64,000 bases of DNA from Gerris lacustris (taxonomy: Eukaryota; Arthropoda; Insecta; Hemiptera; Gerridae). Made by a program: the position numbers and the translations under genes. Positions 26,525 through 37,600 of the stretch are shown here, piece by piece; within the stretch, counting starts at the first letter, position 1, and each line of letters begins with the position of its first letter. The DNA lies in the NCBI GenBank assembly GCA_951217055.1, contig OX578286.1:16145050-16209049 (forward strand), given 5' to 3'. The notes under the pieces were generated by a model. That model worked only from the letters and a program-made list of their open reading frames with translations, was not told where the DNA came from and did not search any database.

Positions 26525-28533
26525 ACTCAAACATTTTCTTACAATCTTAGACTTAAGATTTTTAAACATATACAGTAGAGTCTCGATAGTCCGAGTTTTA
26601 ACTTTTTATCATCATATTTTGATGATAAAAAATTGATTTCTTCTTATCACTTTTTCTGCGTCCCAAAGTGATCATTTTAAGCGGCGTGCATTGTAATTGT
26701 AAAATATCTTCGTATAAATGTTTAAAACATTCCCTATGTCTTCTGTCGAAGATTATTTTCTGATGTTGGTTGAAATTTATATTTATTGTACTCTGTTATA
26801 AGTTGATGAAATCCATTTGTTCTTGCCTTAAATTATTATTCTTGTATTTTAATAGCTTTTCTTTACTTTCTTCAGTGGTTTTAATTATAATATCTCATGA
26901 TCTCTAAAAATATGTTTATTAATAAACATACTTCTATCGAGAAGACAAAAATGTAACAATAATAATATAATCATCTTCTAAACGTCACAATTTCTTTGGG
27001 ATTTTATTACTAGCTTTGTCAACTTTAGTTCTATTATGAATAAAACTATGAAAATAAAATTAAAATAATGTTATAATAATAAGTAGAAAAATGATAGAAG
27101 TGGCATTATAAAACAAATTAATTACATTCTTGTTAAAATATTTAATATTTATTTTTAAAAAGAATAAAATTATTTAAATATATAATATTATATTCAAAAT
27201 GTAAACAGAGAGACGCTGTAAGAAACTCTTGAATAATTTTAGATTATCTGATGTAAAAAAAGATAAAATTTAATAAAACTGTTCTCCAAAGATGCTTATC
27301 ATTTAGATTATAAATCAATTTTATCTACTATTTACAAAAAAATAAATAATAATAATAAAAAGCTGTTTTATGATAAATTAAAGAAAAAACCTTTTTAACT
27401 TTCTTTACCTGAAGGGAAAGTATTGTTTTCGCCCTTAAAATCCGAAATGGAGATTTCAACGGAATCATCCGTTTTGGGTGTTTTGAAGTCGATTTGAGTA
27501 GTTTTTAGCTGGATATCTGTCTTTTGTGTGTGTCTCTGTCTGTCTGTCACACATAACTCCCACAGTTATTTCAGCTCAAGAGTTGAAATTTGGTACGAAA
27601 ATCAGCCCTTACTTGTAAATCAATTTATCCCATTTTGCTGTCAGCAAAAAAAAAAAAAAATTAAAGTATCTAAAATTTTTAAAATTATACCTCTTTATAA
27701 GATAAACATGTCCACTGACTTTCGTTTTGATATCTGCAGCCATTTTGAAAATATCATCTTATGAACTTTGACACTTTAATGCTAAATAATTTCGGAACTA
27801 TTTTGCAGATTGAGCTGAAATTTGCATGAGTAATACTTTTCTAAGATAAATAAGTGCTCCATATTAAATCTTAATATCCGCTGCCATATCGCCATTATTT
27901 GGTTAGGAAAAGTTCGGAGATGCTCCACGCCCGATTTTTTAATTTTTTTCAGTGTTTTTTGAACATTTAATTTTTTAAATTAAGCATATTGAAATGAATG
28001 GCAATCAATGCCTTGAGATTCAAATTATTAATATTATAATTGAAGAGAAAAGGAGATTAAGAGATCAAATGTATCCCGTATTGCTGGTAATTGAACTCAA
28101 GATATCTGTGTTCAAGCTACAATTCTCTAATCGCTATTTCTCGAAGAAGGTATTTCTTCTTTGTAGCACAGTTGTTACAGCACTGTGATTGTAGGAGTTT
28201 AAGGTTCAAATACTTCACATGGGTGTTTTTGTCTTCCTTTTTCTTTAGTAATAATATTAATATAATTTTTTAAATTGTGCTGATGTAAGCCTTCTGTTTG
28301 AAATTGCAGCTAATTTGGACTCAATAGCAGATTTTGACATTCAGCTGAAGATATTTACAAACAAGAGTCTTTACAGCTCAGTTGAAAAAAAATCTTTAAC
28401 TTGTAAATAGATGGTAAATACATCTCCAATCACAAATTCAGGTAAAAGTAAATAATGGTATTTGTTTATAGCAGTTTAGGGTTTTCAACTAACTTTTCTG
28501 AATTCAGGTCATGAACAACTTATGCCATATGGA
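26525..28533. other. Intergenic DNA with a solitary pogo-like end
   Basis: CAGTAGAGTCTCGATAGTCC at 26573, preceded by TA, resembles the pogo-like ends elsewhere, but no right partner was found. At about 27400-27930 lies a repeat-like segment with gtctctgtctgtctgtc and related blocks similar to R1. No gene. Confidence 0.45.
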
Positions 28534-29010
28534 TAGGGTTACCATAATTTCTGAAGGCCAGATCCGGACTGAGGGAACTTCGGGAGGGGGGGGGGGGGGG
28601 GGAAGGAGGGAAAATTGCAGAAAAAAGAAATTGATGTTTATATTATATACATACCTATATAATTTTTTTTTTGTGAAATTGAGAAAAAAATTATATATTC
28701 ATTAATAACATAATATTTGTTAATATTAATTTATTAATTGATATCATATTCAACTTTTGCTAGTCTCTGCTGTGTCCAGGGATGGGTTCATCATTAGGTC
28801 TTGCTTCACACTTTTCAGATGAACAATTTTTCCTTAGAAAAGGCTTGTTTTTATTTTATTTTGTGGTGGCAGAATGAAATTTCCCTGCTTTTGCTGCGTT
28901 TTCCGTTCATCTTAGTAAAATCCGGACATTTCTCAACTCCGGACGCAAAACCGGAACAGGTGTTTCAAATCCGGACTGTCCGGACGAAATCCGGACGTAT
29001 GGTAACCCTA
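28534..29010. mobile_element. hAT MITE with TAGGGTTACCATA ends, 477 bp
   Basis: Starts TAGGGTTACCATAATTTC and ends ...GGACGTATGGTAACCCTA. Flanking 8-mers catatgga (28526-28533) and cctatgga (29011-29018) agree at 7 of 8. TCCGGAC motifs repeat near both ends. Similar ends are known from hAT elements of many animals. A G run (about 28586-28602) lies inside. Confidence 0.82.
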
Positions 29011-29275
29011 CCTATGGACCTCTCTAGTCCCTAGCTAGGTGCTCTCGTTATGTGGTCCATTCAGCTGGCTTAGGCAATAGGGTTCTACAAGTTGTTTTGC
29101 TAAATTGGGGTTTTTATATTAGCATGAGAGGTCTTTTCTTAAAAGTCCCCCCAAAGAAAAAGAAACAAACTTTAGCTACTTTTTAAAAAATGTATGTTCC
29201 TAAAATAATTAGCACAATTTTTATTAAAACTTTAATCACTATCATCCATGTAATAATCTTATTTAGAAATTAGTG

Positions 29276-29390
29276 TAGCTAAATGGTGGTTGTTCAGCAT
29301 TGAGTGTCACAATTTGGAATGACCCTAGCTCTAAGTTCAATTTCCGGACGGGGTTGTGTTTATTAGATAGGTTGGAAATAAATAAATATA
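29276..29390 (+). repeat. tRNA-derived SINE (possible)
   Basis: A tRNA-like head: A-box-like TAGCTAAATGGTGG (29277) and B-box-like AGTTCAATTTCC (29333), about 55 bases apart as in a tRNA, ending in an AT-rich tail ggaaataaataaatata. The boxes carry mismatches and no target duplication was identified. Confidence 0.45.
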
Positions 29391-30494
29391 ATATACACAC
29401 TTGATATCATACTTAAGTTTATGATCTACTAAAAATGAAAACATTTTCATTTTTCATTTACTCAATCTAAAATGATATTTCAGAAACCATCTCAGCATCT
29501 TACCAAATTATTGCTTTCACTCAAAATATTCTGTCACCTTTTGACAGGTATCCTATCTGAACACTGTCGACTAAATCAAAAATCTACTGTGTGCATCTCC
29601 TGTGTGCAGGCTGTGTGAGTAAGATTATGAAACTCCACACCTTATCAGCAGCTGTCCTGCATTAGCTTGCCTGAGGTTGAAAATCTTCGGCTTAGCCATT
29701 CTGCCTACTGAAGTTCTAAGCTCGCTCTAACTAAGCAAGGTAATGACTTTCTATTGGTCTAGAACTAGGTTAGTGTACAATAGGATAGAGACCGCCTCTG
29801 GGTAGCACTGGTCCGGAATAGAAACATTGAGTTGCCAATCCCTGAGTCCTGGGTAAATTAAAAAAAAAGAGAAGTATATTTGTGTTTAAGTTTGCAACAT
29901 TTTACTTTGCCCCATTCATTAATTTCTAGTGTAGTATCTATTAATATAACAATCTATTATTATTCAAATAGCATTCCATATAAATTAATATGAGCTTTCA
30001 ATGGAATGGTTAATTGGAATAAAAAAGAAATATATATAATTGATAACACAATTTTATTTTAAATAAAACTAATTTTTGACACAGCATTGCAATACGACAT
30101 GTCTTACTTAGGAAATATCAGAATAACTATAAAAAAAATGTACAATATTTACAACAATAAAAAATATCTATTCTACAATTAAAGACTTCTATAAGAAATG
30201 TGTGCTAACTTGAGCCCATTAATTGAGTAAATATATAATGTCAAAACCACTACATTACAAGAATTTATTTTTTAATTTATCACTGGTTTAATTTAAGATC
30301 TTCTATTTTATAATTTACATAATATTGTACCTATTTTAATTTTAAATTGTAAGACCACTCTCTGTTAAGATGGAAATCTTTCTTCTTTTAGGAAATTAAC
30401 GTTCCAAAAAACCACGTTACCTTTAAAAACTCCATCCATGAAAATTCTTAGACTAAAAAAGGATTTATTGTTGATTAAATCCTTTTTTTATTTA
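29391..30494. other. Intergenic DNA, no gene seen
   Basis: The patch 29560-29860 is less AT-rich, but has neither a convincing frame nor box motifs. The remainder is plain AT-rich sequence. Confidence 0.45.
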
Positions 30495-30498
30495 TTAT

Positions 30499-30533
<35 letters not shown>

Positions 30534-30723
30534 TTTTTTCTTTTGGGTTTTAGTCCTGATCAACTGCCAGGGTTATTACAGGACGGGGGTTATCCGGCCA
30601 CTTTACTCATCTAATCGATGAGATCATCAGTGTGAAACATGTCTTACCCCGCTGGGATTCGAACTCACAGCCGGGGTTTAGACCTTGGTTTCAGAGTCGA
30701 GTGCGCTAACTCCTCGGCTACAC
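30495..30723 (-). repeat. tRNA-Gln-like SINE with (TAA)n tail
   Basis: Read on the minus strand from 30723, the head GGTGTAGCCGAGGAGTTAGC carries an A box. An anticodon-loop-like ACTCTGAAAC follows, and then the B box GAGTTCGAATCCC (about 30653-30666). The order and the GCACTC-GACTCTGAA block resemble tRNA-Gln (CTG). The body then runs to 30541 and ends in an A/T-rich tail with TAA repeats (30495-30540). A separate ATT repeat (30740-30775) and a C run lie at the head side. Confidence 0.7.
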
Positions 30724-30739
30724 CCCCCCCCCCCCCTCC

Positions 30740-30775
<36 letters not shown>

Positions 30776-31029
30776 TACAAATTCATATTTTATTTATATT
30801 ACCTTTTTTTTTAAATTATATCTTAAGATATTTTATATACATTTATAATTAACAAAATGTCTACAACGAGAAACAAAAATTAAATTATCTACATAAATAT
30901 TAACTTAATTATAATGGTATTGATGAGAATTCTTCCTCTTTCTTATCACTGAAACAAGAAAAATTGATTAATTAGTAGTTAATAATTAATAACTAATAAT
31001 TAATATGATACACCCTGGTATTCTAAAAG

Positions 31030-31346
31030 TAGACATTTTCACATTGATGGTGGATGAGGTGTAGAAATAAAAGCAGTAGGACACTAATTCATATTTGATA
31101 CGTTTGGGCTGTTTTAAGAACCTTCTTTAGTCATATTGATTTATTCACTATAGCAAAAGAAAGTTTATAACAAAATAAAAGTTTTGTATTTTGTTAATTT
31201 AGTATGAGTAAATATATTTGAGGAAATAAATCAATATGACTGAAGATAGTTTTTTAAAAAGCCGAAACTGAAACGTATCAAATATGAATTAGTGTCCTAC
31301 TGTTATTATTTCTACACCTCCTCCGCCATCAATAAGAAAATGTCTA
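31030..31346. mobile_element. Fold-back MITE, 317 bp
   Basis: TAGACATTTTC at the left pairs with GAAAATGTCTA at the right, and pairing runs inward for more than 100 bases through ggtgtagaaata, gtaggacactaattcatatt and tgatacgtttgggct-type sequence. The loop is about 50-80 bases. No coding capacity and no firm target duplication. Confidence 0.75.
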
Positions 31347-32290
31347 ATAATTATAAAGATTAATATTATTAATTATTGTGGGAAAACTGAAGTTAAATGC
31401 AGTGGCTCAATGATAAATGTGAACATTCCACATTAAGATATTCAGAAAATTTTATTTTAAATTAGTCAAAATTATTTCGTTTTGTTATGTGAATAAAAGT
31501 ATCAATTTTATTTTTAATATGTTCAGATGGTTGAAATTTATAAGGGACTATCTGTAGGCTTCTTTCCACAAACCATCCAAATTTCTTAAAAATTGGTCGA
31601 GTATTTTTTAAGATATATAGTTGTTAATACATTTTTTTTTTGCACATGTAGAAGAGAAATTGAGAACCGCTGAAGATTGAAATTAATATGGGACCAAGAA
31701 TGGGATTATTATGACCAACCATCTAAATTTCATTAAAAACGGACGATTAGTTTATAACAAATGTATTTTGGTTTGAACAGACACTGTCCGTCTACATGTT
31801 TTTGTTCTTATGTCTGTTACATTTTTCGTCTTGTGTCTTTCTCTGACTGACAGACATGTATGTCTGTCTGTTAGACAGACCGACTGACTGAAAGACGCAA
31901 AATGTCTTCTGATATGTGAAATAGATTTCTGTCCAGAAATTTTATGAGAGACTAAAAAACATTCCTTCTTCAGAATGATTTCAATGTATGTTACTAGGAA
32001 GCAATAATAGATAACCCATTATAAACTAAACTGGTTGTATGATTACCCTACAAACTGTACCTACTTATTTGATTCAAAATAATTATTAAAGAAGTTCCTT
32101 GTGGTATTATGAGAGATGGAATTTTTGGCATTATATAAAGTAATTTCCCTATAAATGAAAACAAGGCCTGCTATCTGTTATAGGTTCTTTAATTATTGAA
32201 AAGAGTTCTTTAAATTAAGTAGTTAGAATTCATTATTGATATTTATATAAGGCCTATAGCAAAAAAATAGCTTAATCCATGAAATGTTTG
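31347..32290. other. Intergenic DNA, no gene seen
   Basis: Includes gtctgtct-rich simple sequence (about 31780-31900), which resembles blocks of R1-type repeats. No gene. Confidence 0.4.
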
Positions 32291-33327
32291 GACCACAAAA
32301 ATGTACTAGACGTTAGGGAGCACAAAAAAAAGTCGCCGAAGACAGTCACTCGGAAGTACTCGGGAATCATCGGGTACGCTCCACAGCCTACCTCAACCCC
32401 CTTACGCTTACTCCTCTAGAACTTTAAACACGCACTCTTTCTTAACTCTTCCCTTTACTTATACATATAATGTTTAACGAGATCATAGATTAAAAGAATG
32501 CTAATTACGTGGAACTACTAATCCTCTTTAATTATTATAAACCAAAATAAAGACATCTTAAATAAAATAATTAATCTTTTACAAAATTGATAATAATTAG
32601 GTCGCTTTTATTACATATTTTAATGCATATTCCATTTTATGCATTACATTATTATTAATACATATTTCATACTGCCAATTATTAATATAATGTTTATTAA
32701 TATGATAAATAATAAACTGAATATCTTACATATTTAGCATATTATTTATTATTTAAATATTTAATTAAAAAAAATAGTTGTTGCAAAAATCAAACCAACC
32801 TTCTTAAATTAAAATAATACTCAGATTATGTTCTAGATTTTATAATATTCTACGTAAATATATTAACATCATAATTTTTTTAATTTAAATCGATTAGTAA
32901 GAAATGGTTGATATGACCACCGGTGGATCATGTTATGATATTATAATATTTATTAAGAATATTAAAAGAAAAGGGTTTTTATTAATATCTAATAATAATG
33001 TTATATGTTATGTTTATATTTTAAACTGCTGGGAATTCTTAGAATACGTGGTGTCACACCAAAGAAAAACCTCTCTCCTAATCAGTTCTACATTATACTT
33101 TCTTGTAAAAAAAAAAATTGATTGACTTCTTGGAGGGGGTTCTTATAGCATTTTTATCTAAAATGTTTTAGTTGCGTCTCGTAAAGAGAAGATAGGGTTG
33201 AATGCACTGCAAAGTATAGACACTAGAGGTGGGCGGGGCTAGACCCGATCGTACTCGACTGCCTTTGCTTCGGCTTTCTTCGGCGACTTTTTTTTGTGCT
33301 GCCTAACGTCTAGTCAAAAATGTGGTC
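32291..33327. mobile_element. Inverted-repeat element, 1.04 kb, GTCGCCGAAGA ends
   Basis: GACCACAAAAATGTACTAGA at the left matches the complement of the right end (CTAGTCAAAAATGTGGTC). Pairing continues through CGTTAGG-AGCACAAAAAAAA and GTCGCCGAAGA. Central part is AT-rich and without a recognisable frame. Flanking duplication not found. Confidence 0.7.
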
Positions 33328-33779
33328 AGGTTCAATGTTACACGAGTTTTTGTCTGTCACACGGCATAAGGGTCTAGTAAATAGTTGAAGTGGGCATATG
33401 GACGGAGCTAGGGACGAATGGCAGGGATGGTGGTAGGGACGAATGGTACTGACGGATGTAGGGACGGATGGCACAGATTTAACTCTGTTCTCCTCTCATG
33501 ATGTCCATTGGCCGATTTTTTGAAAGGCTAGAATTGTACTACACGTGTCATACGAGCCCATTTCGAACAGACTTTTTTTGTATTTAGAGTTTATGGAGGC
33601 ACAACTTGACTGAAGGTGTTGGGGTCTTCCATCCCCAAATAAGCATCTTGCCTTTGTATGACCCATCACTGTGACATTTGCCTAAAAGTTGGTTTTGAGA
33701 CTATTGGATAACATATTATGGATTTAATTAATGGAACGATTTTCAGGCAAGAAGCTTTCAAAATATCTATTTAACTTTT

Positions 33780-34350
33780 TTTACTTTCTCATATATGTAG
33801 TACATATAAAGATAAAGTATTGTAATGGCGCAAAATTCGATTTTGAAAGATTTACACATTTTGATATCCCCTGAGTCCAAAAAATTGGTTTTTAAAAAAT
33901 ATCTGTCTGCTGTCTGTAATCTGTCTTATTTGCATACGTATGGAGCCTTAACTACTGGAGCGATTTTGATAAAATTTAGCACACAGTTCAGAAAAATCAT
34001 ACCCCGAGGCGAAATTGAGAATAGAATTTTATCTCCAAATTTAGGGAGCCCCCAAAAACTAAAAAAGAAACGTGAAAAAATATTTTCTCGGAAACGATCT
34101 AGATTAAAAATTCTAAAATGTAGACCATTAAATATGAATCGAATGGTATGTCATTTTCCCAGGAAAAATCTAGTTTCTGAGATACTGATGAAAATAAATC
34201 TGATTTTGTGTAAATCAAAAACAAATTTTAAAAATTTAAATTTTGATCATTTTTTTTTAAATATTTCAAAAATAAATCAATTAAATGAGACACTATGGAA
34301 TTAAAATACAGTGTCTGTACCTATATGAGAAAGTTTGTTCGATTAATTGG
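33780..34350 (+). repeat. Dispersed repeat R1, copy A
   Basis: Starts tttactttctcatat, followed by agtattgtaatggcgcaaaa, and runs through aaatttagcacacagttcag and aaacgatctagattaaaaat. It ends near tatgagaaagtttgttcgat. The same order of blocks recurs at 40405, 62270 and, reversed, at 44800-46100. The open frame through it is accidental. Confidence 0.75.
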
Positions 34351-34517
34351 ACCAATTTTTTTTTTTTAATTATGTGGCTTAGGCTATTTTTCCACTAAGC
34401 ATCTCATATACTACCAGAAAATGAACTGAAGGAAAATGAAAAAATGTTGTTTTAGAAGAATGTCTTCTATTCAAAAATGTCTTTTAAGAGGAAGTTTGTG
34501 CTTAGAAAGTTTTGAAA

Positions 34518-34679
34518 TTACCTTGTTTCAGTTGTTTTATTAGTTTTCGTTTCTGTCGAATCCATTGTATTGTTCCATTCCTGTATTTCTCCCGATCCAA
34601 AAAGTACGTATATAATGTTAGTAATTATGAGTACAATTACAGCAATCCAAAATACAAGTCTCCATTCCAGCAGAGTACT
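34518..34679 (-). CDS. SLC17-like exon 9 (terminal): last helix and C terminus
   Basis: Acceptor TTATTTTTCAG. Reads STLLEWRLVFWIAVIVLIIT, completing helix 12, then the family hallmark FGSGEIQEWN and a polar tail of about 20 residues, and stops at TAA (34518-34520). The stop overlaps an AAG|GTAATT donor-like site, so a further exon cannot be excluded; length and family pattern favour a terminal exon. An ATTAAA-type signal lies downstream at about 34366. Confidence 0.88.
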   Translation of the reverse strand, partial: STLLEWRLVFWIAVIVLIITNIIYVLFGSGEIQEWNNTMDSTETKTNKTTETR

Positions 34680-37600
34680 CTGAAAAATAATTATGTACAA
34701 AATGTGTTAAATAATTTTAAGATAATAGGTTATCTCATAATAGTTAAATAATGTAGAATAATTGACATTTATTACTTACGTGAGGTGTAAGTAGACCGAC
34801 TAGATAGGGTGTTATGATTCCAGATATAGCTCCAATTCCAATAACGAAAGCGCTTATAGTCCCTGCATAGTTAGGGCTCAGATCTAAAGCATTGACTTTC
34901 AAACTTGGATAAAAGAAACCCATAAGACCGATGCCAAGTACAAAGAATCCTGTGGCCCAGGCACGATCACAGCCTGAGTAAGTAGCTCCGAGAATTCCCA
35001 ATGATGGACCCACTGAGGCTAAAATTAATAAATAATGGAACAATTCATTGTTAATAAATTATTAATTACATTTATTTAATATTAAGGGATTTCTTAATAT
35101 GTAAGAAAAATGTTAAGTTAGCAAATTCTATTAAGATTTTGTGCAAAATAGCCAGTTTTTGTGAAAAGAAAAAATATCATAGCTTATACAAACTGATTTT
35201 TACTACGTTTTTATTAGCTTGCTTTCTTGTTTGTTTGTTTGTCCAGTACAAATCTTGCAATCAATTTTTATCCTACTTCCCGAGTAGCTTGACATTTGAA
35301 ACTTTTAGAATAGCTCAGAACACGATGACAATGCATTATTTTAATACTTTTAGCCATCTTTCAGCAGAATTTAATTCGTTTTAAGCAAATTTTGCTGTAT
35401 GGAAAGTTAGTTCGAGCAGAATTTAATTCGTTTTAAGCAAATTTTGCTGTATGGAAAGTTAGTTCGGAAAGAATCCGCAAGATATTTTATTTGTTTTGAC
35501 ATATCCTATATTTACAATCTTCATTTTGACGGGTTTCAAATTTATGATTTATGACAGAAAATTTAAAAACGTAGTATATAAAAAGTTCGTTTTATCTTGT
35601 AATTATTACCTCATGATTATTAATTATCATATACAATGAACTGATTAAATACAGGGTGTTTATAAAAGAAATCATTGGTTTAAAACAGCAGTTCTCAACC
35701 TGTGGTATGTGTACCCCTTGGGGGTATGTGAAAATGTGTAAGGGGTACGCGGTGAATTAATAAAAGGTTTTTGTTTACTGTTCTGTCTAATAAATAAAAA
35801 CTTTTTATTGAAATGTCTATTAAAAAATCTTGTTTGGAATTAAAATTACCTATTTACAGCTGTTTCTACACACAACAGTAGTTAAGCAACCCTTCATCTA
35901 ATATAAAAAGTATTTATAAAAATAAGGGGTTGTTTTTAGGGGGTACGCACAGTTAATCATACAAAAAAAGGGGTACATGGGTTGAGAACCACCGGTTTAA
36001 AATAATAACAATGAAACAAGGGAATCAGTTAAAAGCATGTGGTTTTCATATTTGTGTTTGGCACTAATTTTCATTGTAATTGGCACCCGGTATATACGTT
36101 AAGCAACTGTTTCCTTGCTGCATTAGACTTTCGTTTTTCAAACAGGTGGATCAGAAGAACTTACCTGATTGCATGGCCACAAAAATGACCCACTTAGCTT
36201 TCTTTTTGTAAGGGCATGTTAAAAATATGGTTAATTTGTAGAAAATCCATGACATCAAATACCCAGAGAAAAGGATTGGTGGAACAGTAATATAGTAATA
36301 TCCATTAAACTTGCCATACTGGTGAGCTAGTTTACTGTTTTGCAGGGCCACAAATGGTGCACTTATCAAGGTTTATACAAACACATAAAAATAAATTAAT
36401 AAATAAACAGAATTTACTCTTTCAGAATGTAAATTAGTGTAAGTAAATCTTTGAATACATTACTGTTTAAATAACACTTGAAACCAAGGAGTTCTTTTAT
36501 AGAGACATATACATAACACCCTATATTATCTTGTGAATTTTTTGACATTAAATTAATCCAATGTAGATCCTAAAGATTAGATTCATTCATATTTCTTTTT
36601 TCTTTTTTCTTTATGCTGTCCCCTATGGTTTAGATATTAAGTTTATGCTTCGATGATGAGTCTTGAGGGGTAAATAAAAAAAAAACTGTTTTTAAATGAT
36701 TAAAAACATGGTTGATATTTCATCCCTTTTTTTGGGACATTCTCAAAACCTTGAGTCAGAGTCAGTCAGGTGCAGGAGTTAGATGACTCTACAACAGACT
36801 GTTCCATGTCTTAATATTTTGACCACTTTACAATTAGTAAAGTTTTTAGCATGATTTAACTTTATACTATTTAACTAAGGAACAGCATGAAATCTATTTA
36901 AGGTTTTGAGAATGTCCCAAAAAAAGGGATGAAATATCAACCATGTTTTTAATCATTTAAAAACAGTTTTTTTTTATTTACCCCTCAAGACTCATCATCG
37001 AAGCATAAACTTAATATTAGATTCATTGTGTCACAACTACACTCCAATTTGATGGTGTTTTACACTAAATTTAGTAGATTTTCCGACTGTATATTTTAAC
37101 ATAGAAACTAACTAAGCTAGTTTTTATTATCCATGGTAAGTTTTACAAAATCTCAGTTGAAAGAACTGACTCAATGTTATGATAGAAGTAAGACTGAAGA
37201 ATATTTAAATTTCAATCTGCCTTTTAACTTTTAAGGGTTTATTTCTTAGCTAAAAAAAATCTTACTAAACCAAAATAAAATATTTAGCTAAAAACACTTT
37301 CATTTAAAAAATAACTTATTATAAAACTAATAAATTTATTATTTAGCGTATTCATTGAATTTTATTTAGCGAATTTAAATTTTATCTATTCTTAATTAGA
37401 GTTCAATATTTTTATGTTTAAATTTGTATACCAAATGTAGTGAAAATTTTCCTTGTTGTTGTTACTGTAATGCAATTTTTCGTAAGTAGCCAATCCGTGA
37501 ACCATCCTGATGTAACAGCTATAATCCACATTAGCAAGTAGGGAAGTCCAAGCAGTGCTCCATTCTTTAAAATATAAAAAAATAAAATAGATAATACAAA

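Noticed and set aside
33825..34304. 159-codon open frame on the plus strand
   Set aside because: It lies within repeat R1, whose other copies do not keep the frame, and shows no domain.
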